A program made the position numbers and the translations under genes. DNA of 64,000 nucleotides from Allobranchiibius huperziae. GTDB lineage: Bacteria > Actinomycetota > Actinomycetes > Actinomycetales > Dermatophilaceae. The stretch spans positions 2,124,929 to 2,188,928 of the forward strand of contig NZ_JACCFW010000001.1 in NCBI RefSeq assembly GCF_013410455.1. Reading direction: 5' to 3'. Under the pieces are notes generated by a model. It was not told the DNA's origin. It was given only the letters and a program-made list of their open reading frames with translations, and ran no database searches. The first letter of the stretch is position 1. Every line of letters starts with the position of its first letter. Positions 34,515 through 43,220 of this stretch are shown one piece after another.

Positions 34515-35204
34515 TCAGCCCCGGCTCGCCCCTGCGAACGCGGACGGCGACGTCCCTGTGACCGCGGGTCCGAGCAGACCCAGATACGCGGCCCGGTCGA
34601 TCTCCCGCACCCCGAGCGTGCCGAGGTGCGCGGTGTGCCACTGCACGTCGATCAGCCCGGGCGCGCCACCCGCGAGCACCTGCTCGGCCAGCACCCAGAC
34701 CGCGACCTTCCCCGCGTCGGTCGCGCGGTGAAACATCGACTCGCCCGCGAAGAGCGCGCCGATCGCCACGCCGTACAAGCCCCCTGCCAGCTCCCCGTGC
34801 TCGTCCCACACCTCCACCGAGTGCGCCCAGCCGAGGTCGTACAGGCGCCGGTAGGCCGCGATCATGCGTGCGGTGATCCATCGCCCGTCCCGACCGGGAT
34901 CGGCACAGGCCCGCACCACGGCGTCGAAGTCGCGGTCGATGCTGGTGGTGAAGTGCCGCCGGGAGCGGCGCAGCGAACGCGACACGTGGTGCTCCCCGGG
35001 CAGCAGCACGCCGCGGTCCACGGGCGACCACCACCCCATGGGCGGTCCCCCGTCGCGGCCGGTGCCCATCGGGAAGAGTCCGGACCGGTACGCCGCGAGC
35101 AGCGTGCCGGGCTCCAGGTCGGCGCCGACAGCGACCAGGTCGGACGGGTGCGCGGGATCGAAGCGCAGCGACCACTGCGACGGCTCCGGTTCGATCGGCG
35201 ACAC
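34515..35204 (-). CDS. aat: leucyl/phenylalanyl-tRNA-protein transferase
   Basis: The 229-residue enzyme adds Leu or Phe to N-terminal Arg/Lys of proteins, marking them for ClpAP/ClpS degradation (N-end rule). The family blocks AAYRSGLFPMG, WWSPVDRGVL, HVSRSLRR, GRWITARMI, HSVEVWD, GGLYGVAIG, GESMF and DVQWHTAHL are all present in order. The GTG start is 17 bp after the stop of adoK on the same strand, so the two are likely cotranscribed. The ~145-bp gap to ctaC is GC-rich with no clear signal beyond the ctaC promoter. Confidence 0.93.
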   Translation of the reverse strand: MSPIEPEPSQWSLRFDPAHPSDLVAVGADLEPGTLLAAYRSGLFPMGTGRDGGPPMGWWSPVDRGVLLPGEHHVSRSLRRSRRHFTTSIDRDFDAVVRACADPGRDGRWITARMIAAYRRLYDLGWAHSVEVWDEHGELAGGLYGVAIGALFAGESMFHRATDAGKVAVWVLAEQVLAGGAPGLIDVQWHTAHLGTLGVREIDRAAYLGLLGPAVTGTSPSAFAGASRG

Positions 35205-35220
35205 GGGTCAACCCGATGTC

Positions 35221-36207
35221 TCAGTCGCGCGGGATGCGCAGCCCGGCCTGCACACGCGCCGCCGCGTCGTCGCCGTACGCCGTGGCCAGCCGGCCGAGGA
35301 AGTGAGCGCGCCCGAGGACGTACTCCTGGGTGCCGACGGTCTCCACGACGTACGTCGCGAGGGTCGAGCCGATTTGGGCGCAGGTGACCAGGTCCAGATC
35401 CCAGGCCAGCCCGCAGAGGAAGCCGGCCCGGAAGGCGTCGCCGACACCGGTGGGGTCCACGCTCGTGACCTCGCCCGCGATGGGCACGTCGATCGGGGGG
35501 GCGCCCTTGCGCAGGATGCGTGCGCCGTCGCGGCCGCGGGTGATGACCCGGACGTCGACGTGCTCGAGGATCTCCTCGCCCGTCCACCCGGTCTTCTGCT
35601 CGGTGAGATGCGCCTCGTACTCGTTGGTCATCAGGTAGCTCGCGCCCTTGATGAGCTCGCGGATGAAGGGGCCGTCGGCGAACGCCAGTTGCTGGGACGG
35701 GTCGGCCACGAACGAGATTCCGCGCGAACGGCATTCGTCGGAGTGCCGGCGCATTCCCTCCGGGTCGTTGGCGCCGACCAGCACGAGGTCCAGACCCCCC
35801 ACGCGCTCGGCGACGGGGCCGAGCTCGATCTCCCGCGCCTCCCCCATCGCGCCGGCGTAGAACGTGGCGATCTGTGCCTGGTCGTCGTCCGTCGTGCACA
35901 CGAAACGCGCCGTGTGCCTGGTCTCGGAGACCCGGACCGACTCGCAGTCGACCCCGTGGCGCTCCAGCCACGAGCGGTACGACGCGAAGTCCTCCCCCAC
36001 GGCCCCGACCAGCAGCGGGTGCTCGCCGAGGACCGCCATCCCGAAGGCGATGTTGGCCGCCACTCCGCCGCGACGGATCTGCAGCTCCTCGGCGAGGAAG
36101 GACAGCGAGATCTTGTTCAGCTGTTCCGGGACGAGGGAGTCGGCGAACCGGCCACGGAAGGTCATCAGGTGGTCGGTGGCGATGGAGCCGGTGATGGCGA
36201 TCTTCAT
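35221..36207 (-). CDS. adoK: PfkB-family nucleoside/sugar kinase, adenosine kinase type
   Basis: A 328-residue kinase of the ribokinase fold. The N-terminus MKIAITGSIATDHLM and the GGVAANIAFGMAVLG motif bind the sugar. The C-terminal signature DPTGVGDAFRAG contains the catalytic Asp and anion hole. The neighbours (HesB gene, glycerate kinase) match M. tuberculosis adoK (Rv2202c), an adenosine kinase; substrate assignment relies on that synteny and family similarity. The ATG at 36207 has TAGGTT seven bases upstream. Confidence 0.85.
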   Translation of the reverse strand: MKIAITGSIATDHLMTFRGRFADSLVPEQLNKISLSFLAEELQIRRGGVAANIAFGMAVLGEHPLLVGAVGEDFASYRSWLERHGVDCESVRVSETRHTARFVCTTDDDQAQIATFYAGAMGEAREIELGPVAERVGGLDLVLVGANDPEGMRRHSDECRSRGISFVADPSQQLAFADGPFIRELIKGASYLMTNEYEAHLTEQKTGWTGEEILEHVDVRVITRGRDGARILRKGAPPIDVPIAGEVTSVDPTGVGDAFRAGFLCGLAWDLDLVTCAQIGSTLATYVVETVGTQEYVLGRAHFLGRLATAYGDDAAARVQAGLRIPRD

Positions 36208-36214
36208 GGCGTGC

Positions 36215-36220
36215 AACCTA
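36215..36220 (-). promoter_or_regulatory. -10 box of adoK-aat
   Basis: TAGGTT on the minus strand with seven bases to the ATG. Confidence 0.6.
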
Positions 36221-36284
36221 TCCGGCGTACGGCGACAGGCCCGAATCGGCGCCGCGCCGCGGCCCCCGCGGGGGCCGGACAACA

Positions 36285-36321
36285 CGAGAGGCCCGAACCC
36301 GCTGGGGGTTCGGGCCTCTCG
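36285..36321 (-). terminator. intrinsic terminator of the HesB gene
   Basis: A 16-bp perfect stem (36285-36300 with 36306-36321) with loop GCTGG. On the minus strand it lies 25 bp after the iron-sulfur carrier stop and is followed by GTGTTGT. A GC-only palindrome follows at about 36261-36276. Confidence 0.85.
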
Positions 36322-36345
36322 GTTGCTACGAGCGGATGCGGTCGA

Positions 36346-36726
36346 TCAGCTGAAGCTGTCGCCGCAGGCGCAGGAGCTGCCCGCGTTGGGGTTGTCGATG
36401 GTGAAGCCCTGCTTCTCGATGGTGTCGGAGAAGTCGATGCTGGCGCCGTCGAGGTAGGGGGCGCTCATCCGGTCCACGACGACCTCGACACCGTCGAAGT
36501 CGCGCACCAGGTCACCGTCGAGGCTGCGCTCGTCGAAGTAGAGCTGGTAGATCAGGCCGGAGCAGCCACCGGGCTGCACGCCGACGCGCAGGCGCAGGTC
36601 ATCGCGACCCTCCTGCTCCAACAGGCTCTTGACCTTACCGGCTGCGAGCTCGCTGAGCTCGACGCCGTGGGCCGGGGGCGCCTCGGTGGTCGGCGTCGAA
36701 ACGGTGGTGCTGCTGTCCACGCTCAT
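36346..36726 (-). CDS. A-type iron-sulfur carrier (HesB/IscA/ErpA)
   Basis: The 126-residue protein carries the three cluster-binding cysteines of the family: C55 in GGCSG, and C119/C121 in SCACGDSF. An Ala/Thr/Ser-rich N-terminal ~20 residues is variable. It delivers Fe-S clusters to client enzymes; LipA and the Rieske protein in this window are possible clients. The ATG at 36726 follows GGAGG directly. The position next to glycerate kinase matches M. tuberculosis Rv2204c. Confidence 0.93.
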   Translation of the reverse strand: MSVDSSTTVSTPTTEAPPAHGVELSELAAGKVKSLLEQEGRDDLRLRVGVQPGGCSGLIYQLYFDERSLDGDLVRDFDGVEVVVDRMSAPYLDGASIDFSDTIEKQGFTIDNPNAGSSCACGDSFS

Positions 36727-36928
36727 GGATCCTCCACTGGCTGGCGGGATGGTCGCGCCGAGTGCGGCACGATCCACGTTCGTTGCTGGCAACCGCGTGG
36801 TCCTGCGAATTGTTCCCGGACGTGGTACGCGGTCGCCACATCAAGGGTACGTCGTCGGCGCAGGAGGCCGTGACCGCCCGACCTGATCTCGGCGAGCGGG
36901 TCGCGCGCTCGCCGTTCGCACCTCCGGG

Positions 36929-37000
36929 ACCGAGCGGGCCGAAACGAGGGGCGTGCGCGGGCCATGGGCGAGCGTTCGGGACCGAGCGGGCCGCAACGAG
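36929..37000. repeat. two copies of a short repeat with core CCGAGCGGGCC-NN-AACGAG
   Basis: Copies at 36929-36948 and 36981-37000 differ at one position (GAAACGAG versus GCAACGAG) and lie 52 bp apart in the same direction. They fill the gap between the HesB gene and glycerate kinase. Three more copies of the same core lie at 63221-63334. Confidence 0.75.
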
Positions 37001-37014
37001 GGGCGAGGACTGGG

Positions 37015-38151
37015 TCAGGCAGGCGTCCATGTGCCGGCGACCCGGGCGGCGAGCTGAGCCACAAGCTCCGAGGGGTCCGGCACGGCCGAGGCCTCTGAGC
37101 CGTCTGAGCCCCGCACGGATCCCGCGCCCTCACGCCGTACGTCGGCCGACAGCCGACCGGCCGGCACGGCGGAGTAGACGCCGCTCACGCCGAGCGAAGC
37201 GGACTCCCGACGGCCGACGTGCGCCTCCCGTGACAGCACGACCACCGGCCTGCCCCGCGCGGCCGCGACCTCCCCGACGTGCGCCAGCACCGTGTCCTGC
37301 AGCGAGCGCCAGTCGAAGACGTCCTCGCCGATCACCACCAGGTCGCTGGCAGCGACGGCCCGGTCCAGTCCGGCCAGCTCGGCGCTCACCTGCGCGCCGG
37401 GACGGATCTGCGCGCCGATCAGCCCCAGCCCGAACGCCACCCCACCCCCGGCGCCTGCACCGGGCTCGCGGTCCAACCGGCGGTCCTTGCCGGTGAGCAG
37501 ATCGCGGCGCGGCGGCAGCGCGCGACGGGTGCGGTCGACGTACTCCCCCAGCGCGTTCTCGGCTTCCTGTGACTGCTGCCGGCTCAGCCCCAGCGCCTCC
37601 TCGGCGTGGGCTGCGGCACCGTGGAACCCGAGCATCGGCAGCGCATGCGAGGTCGCGGCCACGATCGGCACACCCCGCCACGCGACGCGCGTCTCGCGCA
37701 GCCACCCGAGGTCGGTCTCGGCCGGGTCGTCGGGGCGTCCGGCCATCGCCTGGAGCATGCCCAGCCCGCCGTCGAGGCAGCGCAGGTCTCCCACGCCGAC
37801 CAGGATCCTGCGCACGCCGGGCACATCGGCCGCGGCGACGAGCAGGGCGCCGACGGAGTACGACGAGCGGTCGGCCTGCGCCTGCGCGGCCTCGAGCACT
37901 GCGCTGCCGTCGGGTAACAGGACGACGGTCCCGAGCGCGCCGCCCGCAGCGAGCGGCTCCTCTCGCGCACCCTCGACCCGGGCTGCCGCGGCCGCGAACC
38001 CCCGTCCTCCACGGGAGAGCGGGAGAGCGTCGACGGTCACCGCCGGAGCCCGCTGCAGCCAGGCCGCCCGGATGAGGTCGGCGGCCTCGGGCGGGGTGGC
38101 CACCCCGATCGCGTCACAGGTCACGAGCACTCGCACGCCGTCATTCTCCAC
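37015..38151 (-). CDS. glycerate kinase
   Basis: A 378-residue protein of the GckA-type glycerate kinase family, phosphorylating D-glycerate for entry into glycolysis. LVTCDAIGVATPPEAADLIRAA at its start, LVGVGDLRCLDGGLGMLQA, the GAGAGGGVAFGLGLIGA glycine loop and VVIGEDVFDWRS are recognisable blocks, though several differ from the standard enzyme. M. tuberculosis Rv2205c has the same position. The first GTG is at 38151; a GTG 15 bases downstream gives a start nearer the conserved strand and has GAGAAT six bases before it. Confidence 0.8.
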   Translation of the reverse strand: MENDGVRVLVTCDAIGVATPPEAADLIRAAWLQRAPAVTVDALPLSRGGRGFAAAAARVEGAREEPLAAGGALGTVVLLPDGSAVLEAAQAQADRSSYSVGALLVAAADVPGVRRILVGVGDLRCLDGGLGMLQAMAGRPDDPAETDLGWLRETRVAWRGVPIVAATSHALPMLGFHGAAAHAEEALGLSRQQSQEAENALGEYVDRTRRALPPRRDLLTGKDRRLDREPGAGAGGGVAFGLGLIGAQIRPGAQVSAELAGLDRAVAASDLVVIGEDVFDWRSLQDTVLAHVGEVAAARGRPVVVLSREAHVGRRESASLGVSGVYSAVPAGRLSADVRREGAGSVRGSDGSEASAVPDPSELVAQLAARVAGTWTPA

Positions 38152-38166
38152 CGGGCGCGCGCCCGG

Positions 38167-38877
38167 TCAGCCCACCCTCCCGAGCAGCAGTGCGCCACCG
38201 AGCACGGTGACGGCCAGGCTGATGAGGGCGAAGACCAGGATCCACAGCACCGCGGGCACCCTGGTGAGCGCGGCCAACTGGTCGGCGTCGGACCGGCCGC
38301 TCTCGTAGCGACGGTTACGCGCCAGGTCCAGGACGGTGCGCGGCGACCCCAGCAGCAGGAACCACATCAGCAGGTGCGCGAAGCCAGATTGGACCGGCGC
38401 GGTGCACCACCAGGTGATCGCGGCGACCGGTAGGGCACAGACCAGCATCACCAGCGCGCCGTACCAGTTGCGGATCTGCAGCGTCATCGCGGCGAGCACG
38501 AGCAGCACGGCCCACAGGACACCGGCGGCGTAGCCGCGGGAGAGCACCCATGCGCCGAGGGCACCGAGGACCGCCGGGCCGGGATAACCGGCCGCGAAGG
38601 TCGCGATGGCCCCGAAACCGCGTGCAGGCCCGCGGGACACCGTGACGCCGGAGGTGTCGCGGTGCACGTGCACACCGTGCAGCGACCTCCCGACGCTGAG
38701 GGCCGCGATCGCGTGGGACCCCTCGTGGGCGAGGGTGATCCCGCTGCGCGCGACCCGCCAGACCGGCGCCCAGCAGACGATGCCGAGGGCGAGCAGCATG
38801 GTGCCGATCACGACCTCGCGGGACGGCGGCGGCGCCGCAGCGGTGACCCGGTGCCACAGGTCGGTCGCGCTGCTCAT
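38167..38877 (-). CDS. M50 (site-2 protease-like) integral membrane peptidase
   Basis: A 236-residue membrane protein with about six helices. The zinc motif HEGSH (51-55) lies at the end of the first helix, and GYPGPAVLGALGAW contributes the second conserved element of the compact M50B group. Such peptidases cut membrane-bound substrates, often anti-sigma factors. No substrate is nearby. The ATG at 38877 is chosen because upstream sequence runs into the divergent RpiR promoter. Confidence 0.82.
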   Translation of the reverse strand: MSSATDLWHRVTAAAPPPSREVVIGTMLLALGIVCWAPVWRVARSGITLAHEGSHAIAALSVGRSLHGVHVHRDTSGVTVSRGPARGFGAIATFAAGYPGPAVLGALGAWVLSRGYAAGVLWAVLLVLAAMTLQIRNWYGALVMLVCALPVAAITWWCTAPVQSGFAHLLMWFLLLGSPRTVLDLARNRRYESGRSDADQLAALTRVPAVLWILVFALISLAVTVLGGALLLGRVG

Positions 38878-38959
38878 GCCGGGAGGATGCCCCACCCGGC
38901 TGTGGGGCGGCGATGCGATCGACGCCCGGATCCAGAACGAGCGGGGCAGGTCCTCACCG

Positions 38960-39003
38960 GTTACGCTGTTACGCGTGGATGGATCGGACGGTAACAGAGT
39001 TAC
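38960..39003. promoter_or_regulatory. promoter and possible operator of the RpiR gene
   Basis: A -10 box TACGCT (38962-38967) ends seven bases before the GTG at 38975. Around it GTTAC occurs at 38960-38964 and 38968-38972, and an inverted repeat GTAAC-AGA-GTTAC lies at 38991-39003 inside the first codons. Repeated GTTAC half-sites suggest an operator, possibly for the RpiR protein itself. Confidence 0.5.
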
Positions 39004-39859
39004 GCCTCGCGATGACCCCCTGGCGAAATGGCTGGGGAGTGTCCGAGCGCGCAGCGGCGATCTCGCTGCGAGCGAGGCGAAGGTTGTGACCCTCCTGCTG
39101 TCGGACCCGCTGTTCGTCGGCACGAGCACCACGGCGGAGGTCGCCGCCCGTGCCGGCGTGTCCGCGCCGAGCGTCGTCCGTGCGTCCCGGGCCATCGGGT
39201 TCGACGGTTTCACCGAGCTCAAGCTCCAGATCGCCCGCGCCCGTGGGACCACGGAGTTCTTCGCGCCTCCCGCGGCGCTCACCGACGACGCCTCGACGGC
39301 TGCCGTGCTCGAGACGTCCGTGCGCGCGGGCGCAGATGCTCTCACCGCGCTGAGCGGTGCGGTGAGCCTCGCAGCCCTCGACGAGGCCGTCGACGCCGTA
39401 CGACGGGCGGAGCAGGTGATCGCCTTCGGTGCGGGACCGTCCGCGACGGTCGCCGCGGATGCCGTCTTCCGCCTGCGGGCCCTCGGCGTGCGGACCGCCG
39501 GCATCCCGGACCACGAGTCGGCGATGATCGCGATGCGGCTCCTCGACGTCCACGACGTCGTGATCGCCGTCAGTTCGACCGGACGCACCGCGTCGACGCT
39601 CGCGGTGGCCGACGCGGCCTCCTCCGCCGGCGCGACGCTGATCGCGGTCACCAATCAGTACAAGACGCCGCTGTCGGACCTCGCGGACATCGCCCTCGTC
39701 GTCGGCGGCGCGCCCCTGCCGACCCAGATGGCGGCTGCGGGCAGCCGGCTCGCTCAGCTCGTGGTCCTCGACGCGCTCTGTGCCGCTCTCGCCTTCCGCG
39801 ACCCGGATCGGGTCGGTCGCGCCGAGCGTGCGGGCATCGACCTCCCCGACATCTCCTGA
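38975..39859 (+). CDS. RpiR/MurR-family transcriptional regulator
   Basis: A 294-residue regulator with an N-terminal winged-helix domain (about residues 5-80: TTAEVAARAGVSAPSVVRAS) and a SIS sugar-phosphate-binding domain (about 115-255: VIAFGAGPSATVAAD and IAVSSTGRTASTLAVADAA). RpiR regulators sense a sugar phosphate. It is immediately followed, with an ATG inside its stop, by an EamA exporter gene that it may control. The GTG start is supported by the -10 box spacing. Confidence 0.88.
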   Translation: MDGSDGNRVTPRDDPLAKWLGSVRARSGDLAASEAKVVTLLLSDPLFVGTSTTAEVAARAGVSAPSVVRASRAIGFDGFTELKLQIARARGTTEFFAPPAALTDDASTAAVLETSVRAGADALTALSGAVSLAALDEAVDAVRRAEQVIAFGAGPSATVAADAVFRLRALGVRTAGIPDHESAMIAMRLLDVHDVVIAVSSTGRTASTLAVADAASSAGATLIAVTNQYKTPLSDLADIALVVGGAPLPTQMAAAGSRLAQLVVLDALCAALAFRDPDRVGRAERAGIDLPDIS

Positions 39860-40719
39860 TGCAACCCGGCACCGTCGGCATCGTGCTCATCGCGGCCGTG
39901 GCGCACGCGATCTGGAATCTGGCGTCGAAGTACAAGCGCGGCGACACCGTCCTCTTCGTCTGGGCCTACACGTGCGCGTCCGCGGTGCTGTTCGTGCCCA
40001 TCGGCGTCGTCCTGGTGTGCACCGGCGCACAGCCCCTCGACTGGCGGCTCGCGGCCGGCTCGGTCGTCTCGGCCGCGTTGCACCTCGCGTACTCCCTGAC
40101 ACTCCAGGCCGGCTATGACCGCGCCGAACTGGGCGTCGTCTACCCGATCGCGCGCGGCACCGGGCCGGTGCTGACCATGCTTTTCGCGGTCCTACTCCTC
40201 GGCGAACGGCCGGGTCTGGTCGCGATGCTCGGTGCGCTCGGCGTCGTGGGCGGCATCGTCGTGGTCGCGGGCAACCCGTTCGGCAGTGGGCGACGTCGTC
40301 CCGCCCGCGGCGTGCGCTGGGGCGCCGCCACGGGTGCGACGATCGCCGGCTACACCCTCTGGGACAGCTTCTCGATCACATCGCTGCACCTGGCTCCCGT
40401 CAGCTACTACTCCGGCACGCTGCTGCTGCAGAGCCTGATCCTGACCCCGAGCGCCCTGCGGCGAGGCGGCGACATCTGCGCCGCCGTCCGGCGGAACGTC
40501 GCCCCGGTCCTCACCGTCGCCGTCTTCTCGCCTGTCGCCTACATCCTCGTCCTGACGGCGATGCAGACCGCGCCGGTCGCACTCGTCGCACCGCTGCGTG
40601 AATCCTCGATCGTGATCGGTTCGCTCCTCGCGTGGCGGCTCTTCCACGAGGGCCATCTCGCGCGCCGCCTCGCCGGCGCGGCGATCGTCCTCGTGGGCAT
40701 CGCGGCGATCAGCGTCTGA
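39859..40719 (+). CDS. EamA/DMT-family transporter
   Basis: A 286-residue protein with ten predicted membrane helices in two EamA halves (about residues 3-135 and 145-280). Each half has the typical Gly/Pro-rich turns (for example RGTGPVLTMLFAVLLLGERP). The family exports metabolites, often amino acids or sugars; the substrate is not visible. Its start overlaps the stop of the RpiR gene (TGATG). A short hairpin GTCGCG/CGCGAC (40737-40752) lies just after the gene. Confidence 0.88.
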   Translation: MQPGTVGIVLIAAVAHAIWNLASKYKRGDTVLFVWAYTCASAVLFVPIGVVLVCTGAQPLDWRLAAGSVVSAALHLAYSLTLQAGYDRAELGVVYPIARGTGPVLTMLFAVLLLGERPGLVAMLGALGVVGGIVVVAGNPFGSGRRRPARGVRWGAATGATIAGYTLWDSFSITSLHLAPVSYYSGTLLLQSLILTPSALRRGGDICAAVRRNVAPVLTVAVFSPVAYILVLTAMQTAPVALVAPLRESSIVIGSLLAWRLFHEGHLARRLAGAAIVLVGIAAISV

Positions 40720-40770
40720 GGTCTCGACCCGGCGAAGTCGCGTCCTCGCGACCTGGCCGCTGTAGGCGGG

Positions 40771-41802
40771 TCAGTTCGAGCGGTGCAGCACACCGTCCGG
40801 GCCGACGGCCGGGTTGTCAGCGGGGTCCACCCGCTCACCCTCGGCGATCGCACCAGGGGCGGTGCCGTCGCCGAAGGCGCTGCCGCCGAGCGACTCCCGC
40901 CCGTGCGGGGTCATCCAGCCGGACAGGTCCGGACCCTTCGGGACGATGCCGGTGGGGTTGATGTCCGAGTGCACGACGTAGTAGTGCCGCTTGATCTGCT
41001 CGAAGTCGACGGTGTCGCCGAAACCGGGCGTCTGGAACAGGTCCCGCGCGTAGGCCCACAGCGCCGGGAACTCGATCAGCTTCGCGCGGTTGCACTTGAA
41101 GTGCCCGTGGTAGACCGGATCGAAGCGCACCAGAGTGGTGAAGAGGCGCACGTCGGCCAGCGTGATGTGATCGCCGACAAGGTAGCGCCGATCGGTGAGG
41201 CGCTCCTCCAGCCAGTCCAGGGCCGTGAAGAGCCGGTCGTACGCCGCGTCGTACGCCGGCTGCTCACCGGCGAAACCGCAGCGGTAGACGCCGTTGTTGA
41301 CTTCGGTGTAGATGCGCTTCATCACCGGGTCCATCTCCGCCCGCAGCGCCTGCGGGTAGAGGTCGGGCGCACCGTCGCGGTGGAAGGCGTCCCACTGCTC
41401 GATGAGGTCGATGTCCATCTGGGGGAAGTCGTTGGTGACCACCGACCGGGTCGGTAGGTCGACCAGCGCGGGCACCGTGATCCCGCGCGGGTAGCCGGGC
41501 TGGCGGTTCTCGAACGCGTCCTTCAGGCGCGGCATCTTCAGCACGGGATCGAGGCCGCCCGGATCCAGGTCGAAGGTCCAGCTGTCCGCGTCATGGGTCG
41601 GCCCGCACACCCCCAGGGAGATGGCGTCCTCGAGGCCGAGCAGCCGGCGTACGGTCGTGAGCCGACTGGCCCACGGGCACGCGCGGCTCACCACGAGCCG
41701 GTAGCGCCCCGGCTCGACCGGCCAGGTCGGTGAATCCTTCGTGATCCGGTCGTCGATGTAGTTGGTGTCGCGTTCGAAGCTGGGCTCGACGTAGGCGGTC
41801 AT
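40771..41802 (-). CDS. Xi-class glutathione S-transferase-like reductase
   Basis: A 343-residue protein with the Xi-class plan. The catalytic segment VSRACPWASR contains the active Cys, and an all-helical C-domain holds YLVGDHITLADVRLFTTLVRFD. The diagnostic tail NPTGIVPKGPDLSGWMTPHGR follows. Members reductively remove thiol groups from quinones; since actinobacteria usually make mycothiol, that thiol is the likely partner (inference). The ATG overlaps the stop of the upstream M20 gene (ATGA), so it is the second gene of that unit. Confidence 0.88.
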   Translation of the reverse strand: MTAYVEPSFERDTNYIDDRITKDSPTWPVEPGRYRLVVSRACPWASRLTTVRRLLGLEDAISLGVCGPTHDADSWTFDLDPGGLDPVLKMPRLKDAFENRQPGYPRGITVPALVDLPTRSVVTNDFPQMDIDLIEQWDAFHRDGAPDLYPQALRAEMDPVMKRIYTEVNNGVYRCGFAGEQPAYDAAYDRLFTALDWLEERLTDRRYLVGDHITLADVRLFTTLVRFDPVYHGHFKCNRAKLIEFPALWAYARDLFQTPGFGDTVDFEQIKRHYYVVHSDINPTGIVPKGPDLSGWMTPHGRESLGGSAFGDGTAPGAIAEGERVDPADNPAVGPDGVLHRSN

Positions 41803-43181
41803 GAGCCCATCCTGCCCAGCCGGTCCAGCAGGAACGCCTCCGCACGGCAGACACGCTCGAACTCGCCGAGGTGCAGGCTCTCGTTCGCGCCGTGCGCACG
41901 GGTGTCAGGGTCCTCGACGCCGGTCACCAGGATGGCCGCCTCGGGGAAGCGCTCGGCGAACGCCGCCACGAACGGGATCGACCCGCCCACCCCGATGTCG
42001 ACCGGCTCGGTGCCGTCCCAGGCATCGCGGAACGCCGCCCGCGCCTGGTCCTGCACCGGACCGCTCGCGTCGGCCGAGAACCCGGCGCCCTCGTCGTCCA
42101 GGGTCACCTCGAGCTGTGCGCCCCAGGGCGTGTGCTCGCGCAGGTGCTCCTGCAGCAGCCGGTAGGCCTCCCGTGGGTCCTCGTCCGGCGCGATGCGCAT
42201 GGAGACCTTGGCGCGCGCGGACGCGGCGAGCGTGTTCGACGCCGTGTCGACCGACGGCGCGTCGATGCCGATCGTGGTGATGGCCGGACGGGTCCACAGG
42301 TCCGACAGCAGGTCGCCGGAGCCGATGACCTGGACGCCGTCGAGCAGGCCGGACTCCAGGCGCAGGCGGGCCTCGTCGTACCCAAGGTCAGAGGCAGTGC
42401 CGCCACGCAGTCCCTTGACCGCCACGGTGCCCTTGTCGTCGTGCAGGGAGGCGAGCAGCCGCACCAGGGCGGTGATCGCGTCCGGGACCGGGCCGCCGTA
42501 CATGCCCGAGTGCACGCTGTGGTCGAGGGTGCGCACGGAGACGACCACGCGGATCATGCCGCGCAGGGTCGTGGTGAGCGCCGGCGTGCCGATGTCCCAG
42601 TTGGTGGAGTCGGCCAGCACGATCGCGTCCGCACGCAGCCGGTCGCCGTGCCGTTCCAGGATGGTCGCGAGCGAGTCGGATCCGACCTCCTCCTCCCCTT
42701 CGACGAACACCGTGACGCCCACGGGCGGGCGCCCGTCATGTGCCCGGATCGCCGCGATGTGCGCCATCACGCCGGCCTTGTCGTCGGCGGCGCCGCGGCC
42801 GTAGAGCCGTCCGCCGCGCTCGACCGGCTCGAACGGCGGGCTGTCCCAGTCCTTCTCGTCACCGGGAGGCTGCACGTCGTGGTGGGCGTAGAGCAGCACG
42901 GTCGGCGCGCCGTCGGGGGCCGGAAGGTGACCGATGACCGCGGGGCGGCCGCCCTCGCGGACGATCTCGACGCTCAGGCCCTCGGCGCGGAGCAACTCGG
43001 CGACCGCCTCGGCGCTGCGATCGACCTGCGTCTGGTCGAAGGAGTCCAGGGAGACGCTGGGGATCGCGGTCAGGGCCTCCAGGTCGGCGCGTACGCCGGG
43101 CATCAGGTCCGCGATCCGGGCGGTCAGTCGTGCGGTGTTCTCGGGCCCGTTGTGAGGGGCTGCGGCGTCGGTATCGGTCAC
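41799..43181 (-). CDS. M20-family dipeptidase
   Basis: A 460-residue zinc peptidase. Metal and catalytic motifs are in order: YAHHDVQPP (His, Asp), GRGAADDKAG (bridging Asp), EGEEEVGSDSL (catalytic Glu pair), LADSTNWDIG, and RAHGANESLH near the C-terminus. A dimerisation lid lies between about residues 210 and 325. The closest functional group is the cytosolic dipeptidase/carnosinase type. I use the GTG at 43181 because TACGGT lies seven bases upstream; a GTG at 43190 would add three residues. Confidence 0.9.
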   Translation of the reverse strand: MTDTDAAAPHNGPENTARLTARIADLMPGVRADLEALTAIPSVSLDSFDQTQVDRSAEAVAELLRAEGLSVEIVREGGRPAVIGHLPAPDGAPTVLLYAHHDVQPPGDEKDWDSPPFEPVERGGRLYGRGAADDKAGVMAHIAAIRAHDGRPPVGVTVFVEGEEEVGSDSLATILERHGDRLRADAIVLADSTNWDIGTPALTTTLRGMIRVVVSVRTLDHSVHSGMYGGPVPDAITALVRLLASLHDDKGTVAVKGLRGGTASDLGYDEARLRLESGLLDGVQVIGSGDLLSDLWTRPAITTIGIDAPSVDTASNTLAASARAKVSMRIAPDEDPREAYRLLQEHLREHTPWGAQLEVTLDDEGAGFSADASGPVQDQARAAFRDAWDGTEPVDIGVGGSIPFVAAFAERFPEAAILVTGVEDPDTRAHGANESLHLGEFERVCRAEAFLLDRLGRMGS

Positions 43182-43188
43182 GGCGGCC

Positions 43189-43194
43189 ACCGTA
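43189..43194 (-). promoter_or_regulatory. -10 box of the M20 dipeptidase-GST unit
   Basis: TACGGT on the minus strand with seven bases to the GTG at 43181. It stands back-to-back with the DUF3043 promoter, with only 13 bp between the two -10 boxes. Confidence 0.5.
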
Positions 43195-43207
43195 GTCCCG
43201 ACCCCCG

Positions 43208-43213
43208 TAGAAT
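43208..43213 (+). promoter_or_regulatory. -10 box of the DUF3043 gene
   Basis: TAGAAT with seven bases to the GTG at 43221. Confidence 0.65.
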
Positions 43214-43220
43214 CATCAGC

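Noticed and set aside
36255-36276. GC-only palindrome after adoK as a second terminator
   Set aside because: It lies upstream of the adoK start and lacks a T-run; the nearby 16-bp stem at 36285 is the better terminator.
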